Source of the DNA: Capillidium heterosporum
Lineage: Eukaryota > Entomophthoromycota > Entomophthoromycetes > Entomophthorales > Capillidiaceae
Length of the DNA stretch: 64,000 nucleotides
Reading direction: 5' to 3'
NCBI GenBank assembly: GCA_016630905.1
Contig: WBMQ01000004.1
Coordinates: forward strand, 1,488,001-1,552,000
Each line of letters starts with the position of its first letter. Position 1 is the stretch's first letter. Made by a program: the position numbers and the translations under genes. Under the pieces are notes generated by a model. The model ran no database searches and was not told the origin of the DNA. It saw only the letters and a list, made by a program, of their open reading frames with translations. Below, piece after piece: positions 43,910 to 55,617 of the stretch.

Positions 43910-45628
43910 ATGCCACTAAGCTTACAGGAACGCATCGATCGCTTCAAAAAATCCAAGTTCACTCCATCTTTAGATCACTTAAGTGATGATGAGCGTTTAG
44001 CCATAAAGAAGTTGGTCGAAGCCGCCAAACTAATTGACCAGATTTATTACCGCCAAGCTTGGAGTGAGAACGAGGCCATGAAAAAGCAGTTGGAAGCCGA
44101 TACCAGTGAAGAAGGCAAGCTCAAGCTGGAACTTTTCAAGATGTTTAAAGGGCCTTGGGATCGTATTGAAGGTAAGGAGCCTTTTATCGAGGGGGCCCCC
44201 GAATGCCCAAAAACTGGAACTTCTACCCAGCTGACATCTCCGTTGAAGAATTTACGAAATGGGTAGAAGGATTAAGTGAGTCGGATAAGAAGCAGGCTAA
44301 AGGTTTCTATACGGTTATTCGACGTGACGAAGGAACTAACCAGCTTGTGTTTCAGACCCTACTCGGAAGAGTACGCCGACTTCCTAACCCCAGCTTCTGA
44401 ATTACTTACTGAAGCTTCCAAGTTAGTTAGCCATCCAACTTTGAAGAAGTTCTTGGAACTTCGTGCAAAATCCTTTATTGATCAAAGCTATGTCGAGAGT
44501 GAGTTGGCATGGCTAGCCATTTCCGACGAATCCAACTTGGAAGGTAACTTTTTATTAAGATCTATGCTAATTTTATAGTAACCTGTGGTCCTTACGAGGT
44601 CTATACCGATGAACTTTTGTCTATTAAATCAGCTTACGAAATGTATATCCATCTGAGAGATTTCGAATCCTCCTCCCAGCTTAGTAAATTCACTTCAAGT
44701 TTGAAATTCGTCGAGGACCATCTACCAGTAGCAGCCAGGTATCGTAACAAAGATTTGAAACCCACTCCGATTGTAGTTGTCAACCAACTCTACGCCTCTG
44801 GAGATGTTTCGGTCCCCATGACGGCAGCTTACAACCTGCCCAACGATGAGGAAGCTATAGTTAAAGGTGGATCCAAGCTGGTCATTATCAAGAACGTCCA
44901 GCATGGTATATAATATTTCTCATTATAGCCTCTTAATTTTTAAAATTTTAGGCAAGTTCGAGAGTGTTTTAGAGCCCATAGCAAACTTGGTTATCAACCC
45001 AAACCAACTCAAGTATATCAAGTTCGAAGCCTTCTTTACTCACGTCCTGCTACACGAAGTTGCCCACTCCAACGGACCTCACTTTGTGATTACCGATCCT
45101 TCCTTAGGAAAGAAGCCTAAGACAGTCCGTGATGCCCTTCAAGAGCTACACTCTTCCTTGGAAGAAGCTAAAGCTGGTATATATTTCTACTTCTTTTATG
45201 ACTGATCGCATTGCTTAGATATAACTGGCTTATTCGCTGCCAATCTCCTAGTCAAGAACGGCACTATCACCAACGTCACCATGGAGGAGTTTTGGGTCAC
45301 TTACCTGGCCTCCGCCTTCCGGTCCATCCGATTCGGCATCCATGAGGCCCACGGACGGGGTCAAGCTCTCCAACTGAACTATTTGTTAGATCGTGGAGGT
45401 TTCAAGATCGATCCCGTTACCAACCACTTTGAGGTAGACTTTGACAAGATCACTCAAGCCGTCACCGACCTCACTGCCCGCATTATGATCCTTCAGGGTG
45501 ATGGGGACAAGAACGAAGCCAAGAACTTTTTGGAGACCTACGCCGTTATCCGCCCTCCAACTGCTCAAGCCTTAAAGAGTTTAGAGCAAATCCCCATCGA
45601 TATCAACCCCATCTATGGCACCTACTAG
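43910..45628 (+). CDS. M49-like (dipeptidyl peptidase III family) metallopeptidase with two frame breaks
   Basis: Four exons, start ATG 43910. Family blocks: FKGPWDRIEGKEPFI, NWNFYPADISVEEFTKWV, GFYTVIRRDEGTNQLVF, RPYSEEYADFLTPASELLTE, LRAKSF. The zinc site is HVLLHEVAHSNGPH (HExxH) with the downstream Glu in LHSSLEEAKADITGLF. HEVAH has five residues, unlike the HExxxH of classical DPP III, and fits the DPP III-like branch fused to Nudix domains in plants and bacteria; no Nudix domain is seen here. The frame slips after KEPFIEG (GGGGGCCCCC at about 44190-44199) and returns at QLVF/RPYSEE (about 44350). Each break is one base. It is probably a cytosolic peptidase or hydrolase. Confidence 0.78.
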
Positions 45629-46351
45629 AAGTGGTACGTTAATTAAAGTATACATATTGCTTTTAAGATATATTTTTGGTTAGTTGTTTGGTAAGATCGG
45701 TAGAAATAGTATTAGTTGATTCTACAAACCATCGAGTTGGTATATTTTGAGCTATTGATTTACTCCACATTGAGTTTTGTTATCACAACTGCATCTGGTA
45801 ACCAACGTGTTCTTTTCACTACAATAAGCCTCTATTTATCAAGTTGAGATCGCTGTACTTGTAATGTGCTCGAGTACAAGTTGTGCTAACTATTATAAGC
45901 TTTGAAACGTAGGGTCGTTGAATAGTAACTGAACTCTTGCCCTTTAATAACTTTTTTCTACATTGTCATTGCCGACTTTCAACTCAAAATTCGATTAGCT
46001 TAATCTACAATTGGCTTTGTATGGATCATTGCTCAGATATGTAGAAAGTTACCGTAATTAAACTCTCAACCGGATGGTTTGATATATAGATTATCTATCG
46101 GTAATCTGTTTAAAATGTACGTTTTGCTTGGTATAATTCTAATAGTATATAGATTTGAGATATTCAAGTTTGATGTTAAAAAAACTAACACTGTTTAACT
46201 TGTGCCATTTAATAAGTGTACAAAATTGAAATCCAATTTTAATACCAGCAGTTTTCACAAGGGTCAGGTCGAAATCTATATAATATGAAAAGCAGTACTA
46301 AGATCAAATGATAAAATAACCATTTTAGTACATAATTATATTTTGAGATCA
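45629..46351. other. Convergent intergenic region
   Basis: About 720 AT-rich bases between convergent genes. No gene is seen. Confidence 0.5.
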
Positions 46352-47544
46352 CTAAAACCTCCTCCAGAACTTGTAGATCTCCTCATAAAAGGCTTTGGAA
46401 TCTGACAAAGCGTTAATGTTGGCTTTAGGAACCTGAACTAGAGCGACAACCTTCTCCACATCCTTAACCAATACCTTTACAAACTTCCCATCAGCGATTT
46501 TATCCTCATTGCCGATAACTTCCAGATCTTGAATAGCCAACTCGTAGACCTTTTGTGCGTTGATCTTCTTGACTTTGGAATCATATTCCCCATACACAAC
46601 CAAAGTAGAAGTTTGTAGTTCAGACAAGCTGGCACTGACATTGAACTTGTGATTCAAATTCTTGGCGACCAAACTTTGGGCGTTGGGTAGGTTCTTCAAC
46701 GGTAGGAGTAATGGGAACAAGTTAAACAGCTTAAAATCCAAGATGTGGTCATTCAAATTGGTTATAGGATCCAACAAGATGAGAGATTTGGGGTACAGCA
46801 TGAAGCCATTTAGGTAATGGGTTAACTTGGTAGCGATGGTGGAGCCTAAACCTTGTCCGACAATATGGATCTGGTTGGGTAAGATACCATTTGCGACGAT
46901 AGTGTTGAAAGCCATTAAACTATCTTTAAATAACCCTTCTTCGCTCGGTGTGCCTGTAGAATCTCCAAACCCTCGATAATCTACAATAATTAGATTTTTG
47001 TTCAAGGTGTCGGTTATAGTCTTGTACAATTTGTGGTTTTGAGTCGAACCTCGGTTTACTCCATTCCCATGCAAATATAAGATGGTCTCATAATCTTTAG
47101 ATCTCAATTGGTTGGTGTAAAAGGACTTGTTGAACTTCTGGGTTAATTCGGTAGTCTTTGATATCTTTAGATAGTTGAGGTTGCACTTCCAACTCATAGA
47201 CTTTTTTTGGCAGTATTTGCCATAGACCTACCATCATATAAACTTGTAAATATTAGGAATCTATGAATTTAAATTTACCTAGTTGTACTTTGTCCGTAGA
47301 CTGGTAGGTTAAAGTTGTAGACTTCAAAAGGCTTGAAACCATGAGCCTCAGGGTTGTTTAAGTCGGCGGTTGGACTAGGTTGGAACCAGTTGAAGTAGAT
47401 GAGGTTGGTCTGTAGAGGCTCCCGAACTATTACATTTAACAGTACCTAAAAAACATCAGTATATGCGATATATAAAACCTAGCTTACAATATAGATAGCC
47501 AAAGCTAATAGAATATGCTTTACAGTTGATACCACGAAACTCAT
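46352..47544 (-). pseudogene. Degenerate ABHD12-like hydrolase, copy B (pseudoenzyme or pseudogene)
   Basis: This parallels copy A exon by exon: start ATG 47544 (MSFVVSTVKHILLALAIYI), HGFKPFEVYNFNLP, LWQILPKKVYELEVQPQL, then LYLHGNGVNRG, VDYRGFGDSTGTPSEEGLF. The nucleophile elbow reads IVGQGLGS, so the Ser of GxSxG is Gly. The His region reads KANINAL where copy A has DANHNDI. Asp is kept in YGEYDSKV. Catalysis should be lost. The frame also slips by one base at about 47150-47185: EVQPQLS and ELTQKFNKSFY are in different frames and copy B has 37 bases where copy A has 36. An internal ATG at 47197 opens a 281-codon frame lacking the membrane anchor. The +1 could be an assembly error; the substitutions cannot. 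Confidence 0.78.
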
Positions 47545-49592
47545 CCTTGCAAACTTGAGGGTTGAAGTAATTTGATACTAGAAGAAACCTGATCGAACTT
47601 TTCGAACTTGACTACGTTGCAATCAACTTATTTATACTGCTCCTTCAGATACCAGACCTCCAAGGCTAAACTAAATATTACCTACACCGAACACTTTAGC
47701 CTTACATATAAGTGGATACTGGATGAAATGATGAGAGGAAGGTTAGTAAAGGACAGGACCTAGAAATCCCAACTATAGGCAAAACCTCCTGCTGTTGATG
47801 CGGATATACTTCTTAAAGTTTATACCGGAACAAAACTTTATAACAATTTCAAAAATTTTACCGAAATATGTACTATAGAAGATACAATTACTAACTTGAT
47901 TATGTATATGTTGTTAGGACCCGGGAAAATGAAGCTTGTAGTGTAGCTATTTATCCAAAATGTAAATCTCGAAAGATATATATCGGATTTTCATCCTTAA
48001 ATTTAGCTGTTTTATAATCTTTGCCCACTGGTCCTTTATTAAACATAAACTAAATGCAAATATATATTTGGTACTTGCTACTATTCTATGCTAAATTAAA
48101 TTTGCTTTATACAAATAAACAATGATATCGATAACCATACATATTCGTAATCATCATTGGGCAGGTAAAGACATGCACTAAGTAATGAAAAGAAATATAG
48201 GACAAAGCGATTTGATGTATCAAAAAACTATAGTCTTGTAAGATAGAGACGTTTGATCATTTAATGTTATATTTTGCTGGATTTTCAGAAAGCTATGGAT
48301 TATAAAAGCTGGAAATGATATATTGGTTTCTAAATTGTCTAATAAAGCTTAGGAAACTAATATTTGAAAGTAGCCTAATTTAACCTATTAACCCATGCAA
48401 CTATTTTGCAGTCTTTGGTAGAAAAACCATTTCATACCAAACTAAACAAAACTAATGAATAACCTATCACGAAATGACAACCCATTGATTAATTAGATAT
48501 CTTCAAGTAGCTAAACTCTAGACGTATACTCTCCAACTACAATCGCTCTCAAATTCCCTCATGAGCACCGTATTCAATGTGGAAATTTTTCCTTGTTCTG
48601 ACGGCTACCATATTCAAATATAATTGCCATTCTTAGTATTCTGATCGCAGCTACTGTCCTATGAGCCTTCAATAACTACAATATAAATCCAATCAACAAT
48701 ATCTCCAGCTTCCTACGCATATCCTTTCCAAGATTTGGATATGGCCATTAAAAAATTAGACATATATCCAAATTACTATTTCAGCCTTGTATATATGTGC
48801 TTTTAACCTCCCTTCTACAATTTACTTTTATTATAACTCAGACTCTATGCTAACAGTTTTAATTTCAATTAGATATACTATAAAATGATGGATTTACCAA
48901 ATGAGGCATCTAAGTATTATAAGTAGCATAATTATATATAGTAGGGAAAAACAAGAGAAACCACTTTTTTCTATCTGGTATATCTAAGTGAATATATGCT
49001 ACCACTTGTATTTAAATTAATAAATTTTATATATTCTCCAATCCATTACTGCTTATAAATGTATTTATAGTATACTTTTAGCTAATGTTGAACTTTTGTA
49101 TCGCTACCTATCGATAATTTTAATCAAACTAGCTTCAATTCTGCTATGTACCTGGAAAAGCTTTATACTTTAAGCTTTTCGTTAAACTAAATATGCTTAT
49201 AAAATAATTGGATTTCGAAAACTAAAACACAGCTATATGCATTTATTTGGCTATGGACAACATTCTATTTTATATATATAGTGTGTTTAACCACCACCAA
49301 TTTCATTTTTATAGTGAATCTCCAGCCTTCTCAAGTTGTATTTCCACAGACTCCGAAAATTTTCAACCCAATAGCCTAGCGCGAATCTATAGTTTTTGCG
49401 GATTGGGCTCGAAAAGATTGGAATTCAACCAATAAGCTAGGAGCAAAAAAAATTTTAGGCACCCTAGTGAATCAATTACAAAATTTTATATCAAGTAATA
49501 TGGCTCCTTTCTCTTTACTAAATTGGCCAACACTCGCCTTTAGATTGTTCGTTTAATAGGATCGTCCTTCTCTCTCTTATCACAAGAAAAAT
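47545..49592. other. 2-kb gene-free divergent region ABHD12-B / RPS11
   Basis: AT-rich DNA without a supported ORF. The last 100 bases are pyrimidine-rich (TCCTTCTCTCTCTT at about 49564), typical of a ribosomal protein gene promoter and transcription start. Confidence 0.55.
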
Positions 49593-50218
49593 ATGTCTGA
49601 ACAAGTAATGTACCAACTCTTTTGAGCTATATTGTTTTAAAATTCAACTTGCTGCAACCCATCCCTTGCCTAGCATGTCTTCCAGTTCTTTTTCAATTTA
49701 GCAAGCATGTATTAATAATTTAAAAGGTCGAAAAAGCTTTCCAGAAGCAGAGCAACGTATTCTTGAACCCCAAAGCCTCCACCAAGAAGACCAAGTCGCT
49801 CCGTTGGTACAAGGATGTAGGTTTGGGCTTCAAGACTCCCAAGGAGGCTATTGAGGGTACCTACATCGACAAGAAGTGCCCCTTCACTGGTGATGTCAGC
49901 ATCCGCGGACGTATCCTCACCGGTTCCGTCGTCTCAACCAAGATGAAGCGCACCATCATTGTCCGTCGTGAGTACCTCCACTACATCCCCAAATACAACC
50001 GTTACGAGAAGCGCCACAAGAACCTGGCCGCTCACTTGTCCCCCTGCTTCATCGGTGTTCAGAACGGTGATCTTGTTACCGTTGGTCAGTGCCGGTAAGT
50101 TCATTTTATTAGGTCTGTTTGTAACGTTTACTTTAGTCCTCTGTCCAAGACCGTCCGTTTCAACGTACTCAAGGTCCAGAAAGCCATCTCGGGTAGCAAG
50201 CAGTTCTCCAAGTTCTAA
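49593..50218 (+). CDS. RPS11: 40S ribosomal protein S11 (uS17)
   Basis: Three exons: 49593-49604 (MSEQ), 49727-50094 and 50137-50218, about 153 residues. The first intron (about 122 nt) is the longest in the window and follows the fourth codon, the usual arrangement in fungal ribosomal protein genes. Recognisable blocks are [71 protein letters not shown] and [14 protein letters not shown]. The protein is part of the small ribosomal subunit near helix 11 of 18S rRNA. Codons are strongly C-ending (AAG, CTC, GTC, TCC), unlike the neighbours, as expected for a very highly expressed gene. Confidence 0.97.
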
Positions 50219-50986
50219 GCTTTTAGGTAAAGTTCTAGAATAAAAGAAAAAACATAGCCAGCGTATTTCGATCATTCATTTATTTGCCCTTTGGCTTTTA
50301 TCGACTCTGTTGTAGCTGCTTTTGTTAATTGCATACGTCGGCTATGCTTGTCTTTTAAGCAAGTCCTCTGGATATTATCCAGTGTCCATATCTATGTCTT
50401 TGTTTAAACTTTTATTGCAGTGTTATTTTACAATATATCTTTTCTCACATTCCTTTGTTTTAACTTATTTACTATAGTTTGATTTATGTTCAATTTATAT
50501 AGCCATGCTTACTTCACCTGCTACTTGGATATCAACCGTGCACCCTGCAAGAACCTTGCCTTTATCTTCTAATAAAGGATACCAGCTCGTAACCACGCAT
50601 CCATATTTCCTTAAAGAATAGTTTATCTATCAACGATCTATTTTCCTTGGTATATCTGAACTGAAAAATTTTTCCTTATCCACCTTCCAAAATTTTTCTT
50701 ACAAGAACCTAATCAACCTATAAACACTGATCCAGAAATCTGGCACACTTTTACAAACTCAATTACAAAATTTTGTCCAGATTATCCGAACAAAGTTGAA
50801 TGCACAATATAGTAAACCTGATAGCATTTAATTGTATATTGATTTAAAGGCTCTATAGTATGTACGATCAAATACATACATTACAAGTATAACTCAGTTT
50901 ATTAAAATATACACTTTGTACCATTTAGCTGTATATAAAATCAAAAACTTTAAAGTGAAGAACGTATAAAGCTATTTAAACTATGT
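50219..50986. other. Convergent intergenic region RPS11 / TBC gene
   Basis: About 770 AT-rich bases with no gene. The early T-rich part is presumably the RPS11 3' UTR. Confidence 0.5.
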
Positions 50987-53900
50987 TCATGAGGAGTACT
51001 TGGATCGCAAACTCATCAGTGAATCCTCGGCTTGGGAAAGGGCATCCTCCAAGGTGGCATTCTTGTTGACGAGACTCAAGTTCTTCTGAGCTAGGGCTTC
51101 CATTTCGTCCCGTAACGCGGCTTCAGCACGCTGGCGTTCGGTGTGGAGTAAAACCTCGAGTTCGTTGATGCGTCGTTCGAGCTTCTCATTTTGGGTTGCA
51201 AAGGCCGAGATTTGGGAGTGGGCCTGGCTTAGCTGGCTGGAGATATCTCTTTCTGACGCACTTAGCGCTTCGACTTGGGAGGCAAGCTCCTTGTTGGAAG
51301 CCATAAGTTGTTGGTTAACACCTTGTAAGCTAGCGGCGTAGGCTTCTTCCTCAGCACGTTTAGCCAATTCGTTGAGATACTCGCGGGACCATTTAGCCAT
51401 ACGGCGTTCTGGCAACTTCATCTCGACGGCAATGCTCATAAGCTTGTTGATGTGGTTCTGATAGTTGTCGAATATACCAGGACTTCAGGTAGGAGATGAG
51501 GTCATCGAACTTCAGTGCAAGTATCTCCTCGGTGCTTTCCATCAGTAGTGCTAACGCAACTTTGACCAGGATATCGCCGCCTTCTAATAGCAGCATATCG
51601 AGGACCCTAAAGACCATCTTCATGGAAGAGCGGTATGCGAATAAAGTCAAAAACCACTGCGATACGTACATCGTAGATTGGATATCCTGCTCTTGAAGAT
51701 GCTTGTACACCTCGGGCAATTTCTCCTCCATAAGCCTTTCAAATTGGTAGGTTCGAACTTGGAGACCTTCCATGGCTGGAGTGTAATGCTGACGAAGCCC
51801 TTCCATCATTTTGACTAATACACAGAAGGCTTCTTCATCAGGCATATTGAGCAATAAGGGTCCAGCTAAGAAAGAGAGTCCTTGACAATAGCCTACATGA
51901 GAGTCATAAATAGAATAGCATTTCAATACGTTGAAAAGAGACTCCTGTCCAGACCCCTCCTTACTCTTGAAGTAAGCAAGATTGGGGAATGTTCTAGGTA
52001 GGTCTTGAATAATCTTCTTCTCGTAAGGAGACGTCTTGGTAAGAAGGTTGCTGTAGGTCTCCAGAAGGTTGGTGGAACGAATGCCTGAAAGTAACTGCCA
52101 GACCATGCCGCGCATTGAAACAGGGATACCCTCTCGAATATTTCTCTGCACCAAGGTTCGTTGCGATTTCATCATAGGTTCAAAGTTGTTGATCAGTTGT
52201 CCCCAGAAATCCCAGTCGACGTTATCGGCATCTAAATCTTCAACGCTGTATAAACTAGCGGCTCTTGAAGCAGAAGGGGGGGTAACGTCCATCAGGCTAA
52301 TTCGGCGCATATGCTTAGGAATCGACTGCAAATGAATTGAATGGGGTGGGCTGTCGGCTGCTTTCCTTTCAGAACCGGCATCACCTTCATCAGCTTCGTT
52401 TGGTAAACTGCGGGATGCAGTATGTGTTTTACCGCGTAGCCCGATGGGCGGTGAAAGTGGTAGGTCACTTAATCTTCGAGGCATATTCGGTGGGGTAGTT
52501 AACGGACTTTCAATCGATCCGTTCTGGTGAGGTGCAATGGTATCAGTCTTAGCTTGGAAGAAACCATAAAGATTTCGAACTTTGTTGAGAATACCGTTGT
52601 CAGACCTTTGGCTATCCTGAGAAGTTTGAGAAGAGTATGAAACCGTGGAATTGGTCTTTGCAGTATGCTTAAATTCAGGTCGAGTATACCCGTTGTTGAA
52701 GTTGACAGGCTCTACGCTTTTAGTTGGGTCAACTCTTTCGTCTACGAGCTCAGCGTCGATTTTGATAATCGGCTCAGGACTTGACACGGTAATACTTTCA
52801 TGAATTGATGTAGTTATATCTATACCTTGGATATTGGTTCTGTCGAACTTGGGTTCAACTTTAGGCTTATCGAACTCATTCATGACGGTTTCTGGAACAG
52901 ACTCTTGCGATTGAGTTGCAAATCCAGTATTACTCAATTCCAGGCCACCATTTAGCTGCCCAGGAATCCAAGCGTACTACATCGTTAATTGAATCGGTAT
53001 CATTGTCTTCGAAGACGGCGATGTTTTCGTCAGACGGTTCCATATTTACTTGAGAAGAAACAGGTGCAACAGCATTCGTGCTATCATCTTTACAAAGTGA
53101 AGAACTATTATTTTCGAGATCTTTCGCGCCAATTTCTCCTTCAATGGTATTAGTTAAAGTGACATGCTCTTTATCACTTAAAACATCGTCGATATCCGAA
53201 ATCGGCTTCGAAGAAACACCTTCCTTTTCTAAATAAGAATGGTCTGTTACGGAGTTCATATTAAACGTTTCGATAGGAGCGTGAGCAGGGTTTGGTATGA
53301 TCGAATCGTTTTCAATTTTGGAGTCTACAAAATCCTCATCATCAACGAATTTAGGGTGTTCGCTGTCTAACTTTAAGTAAGCAACTTCTATTTTAGATTC
53401 AGACACGTCTATAATCTCGCTAGTAGCCAATTCAGGAGAGGATAATGCCTCAGTATCGGACTTTGAATTTGCTTCGATGTCGGGTACTCCATTAAGTTTA
53501 CTCTCAGTAGTAAGGATCGGCATCAGAACGTCTTCAACCACACCGCTATTTAATGGCTCTTTTGGAATGTCGATAGTTTGTAAATTAGTGTCGGTTACAA
53601 TGTCACTTTGTTGCTTAGCTTCAAGACTGGGGGGAATTGCTTTCTCTATAAATGAAATGTTACTATTTTCCATACTTCTTTTTAAATTACCAAACGTCAG
53701 CACGATAGGTGACTTCAAACTAACTGACTCCGCCTTGGCAATCTCCAGAACTTCAGAAGGTTTATCGCTAATAGGCGAATTCAAAAGCTCTTCTTTAACC
53801 TTTAGTTCGCTTGGTTTACTTGCGCCATCGCCATTAGTCTTTAAAAGTGGTCCTTTTAAATCGGCTGCAAATGGAGAATTAGCTAGATTACTAGTTAACG

Positions 53901-54697
53901 AAGATCTCTTTAACAGCACATCCTTCTTCAAGTGCTCCTTTGAGCTGGAAGTATTCCCTTTGTCTTTTTCGGAGAATGAGAACCTCGACTTATTCAAAGG
54001 TTTGATATCATTTTGAGGACTTAAAGGTGATTTCGGGGCCGGCTTGGATTTGTCATCAATATTTAAAGACAGTCGGTTCTTGACAAAAGAGTTGGGGATA
54101 CTTTTCCTACTATTTTCGAGCTTCTCTTCTTTCTTTTCCATAAACTTTTTTCGAACATCCTGAAAAGAGTTTTTCTGGGGCTTAAATTCAGTACTCTTTG
54201 CTTTCAATTCAGAACTATTCTCCGAAAAATCTGCACTAGTTGGTGATGTAAGGTTGACTGAAGTTTCCTCAAGCACTGGAATCGAACTTTGTAAATCTGT
54301 TGAAGCTTCTTCTGTGAGATCGATATCGCCATCTGAACTTTGCTCTCCTATATCATCGTTCTCCAAGGCGGTGCTATTTACATTGGCCATTCCTTCTTCA
54401 GGCAGAACTTTCTAAGAAATTGATTAGACCTTTAAATAATAACTAAAATACATCTTCGCTATCAGCGCTTAACTCAGAATATGTCTTTGCAGAAAAAATA
54501 TCTGATACCTCAAGTTGGCTTCTAGTAAACACTGAACTTGAACTTCCAATTGGTGTTGAATCTGCAGTAGGATCGGACTTATCAATTGAATCCTGAGCAA
54601 AGCTTTGTTCAACTGGTAAAATAACACTACGTCTAAGTCTTGATTTCGATGGGATGTTTGGTAGTGGGGTTGTATCAGATTGGACTGTCGAACTCAT
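50987..54697 (-). CDS. TBC-domain Rab GTPase-activating protein (Gyp5/EVI5-like)
   Basis: Starts at ATG 54697 (MSSTVQSDTTPLPNIPSKS). A 38-nt intron at about 54424-54461 joins ADSED to KVLPEEGMANVN. About 600 residues of Ser/Glu-rich disorder follow. The TBC domain spans about 52190-51430: RNIREGIPVSMRGMVWQLLSG, IQDLPRTFPNLAYF (Arg finger), YDSHVGYCQGLSFLAGPLL (Gln finger), FLTLFAYRSSMKMVFRVLDMLLLEG. A coiled coil of about 130 residues ends the protein (NQQLMASNKELASQVEALSA). Such GAPs switch off Rabs of Golgi-to-surface or endosomal traffic. Two one-base frame breaks lie at about 51464-51480 (YLKS | GIFDNYQNHINKLM) and about 52935-53000. With them repaired the protein is about 1,180 residues. 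Confidence 0.83.
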
Positions 54698-55617
54698 AAC
54701 TTGAAAGTGGTTTATTGTACAAGTGGGATAATTACATTAATAGGCTTTAATTATGGAAACGAGCAAATCATATCTTCTGTTTATACTTGTTGACATTTCA
54801 ATATTCTTTACAAAAGCTACTTCAAGTTGCAATATGATTTGACAACGGTAAAATACTCCACATGTTAGAGAGCATGGAAGATTAAATAGACTTTAGAATC
54901 TGTTCCAAATTAATATGCCCTAGAATGTCTTTGATTGTGAAGCTAGAATGCATTTAATTAGAACTAGATACTGTAGCAATGTTACTTTGTTCACAGATAT
55001 ATGTCTGAAAACATAAATGTAATTTGAAGTTATCGGACAGATATTTTTTGTAGGCTAAAATACAAGTGTAAAGGTAAACGGTTCAAATTCGACCAAATAC
55101 CTTTATCAGCTATAATAGACTAGTTTTATAACAACTATATTGCTCCATAATCGATAACCTAACTTTTAACAGATATTTTAAGCCATTTTTTGTAAACTTT
55201 ACAATATAGTATGTGGTGATCTGATTGTAAATTCCTGGAGTATAAATAAATTCTACAGTTGATAAAGATACATTGCTATAAATTTACTTTACTATACTAT
55301 CTAATTATAAAGAGTATATTTACCGCTATCTGAATTTATTATCTACTACTTTATCCCAGCCTAGATGAACTTAGAGAAAAGATAACGAAGCTCGTGTTAT
55401 CATAATCCACTAGCTATATAGCACACATACACAATATATGTTAAATCACTCATTATTATATAGAAATTAAGTGTTAGTTTAAAGCCATTGATCAAATAGG
55501 AAAGTTGAATAGGATACATTTATAATCTAAAAGTTTAATTAGCTTTGCAACACTGAACCTTCAAAATTCTGAGATTTCGAAAATTTTCAGACCCATTTCT
55601 ATTCTCTAAAGTTCAAA
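54698..55617. other. Divergent intergenic region TBC gene / LYAR
   Basis: About 920 AT-rich bases with no supported ORF or RNA. Confidence 0.5.

Noticed and set aside
53477-54016. 179-codon plus-strand ORF
   Set aside because: Antisense to the disordered part of the TBC gene; no homology pattern.
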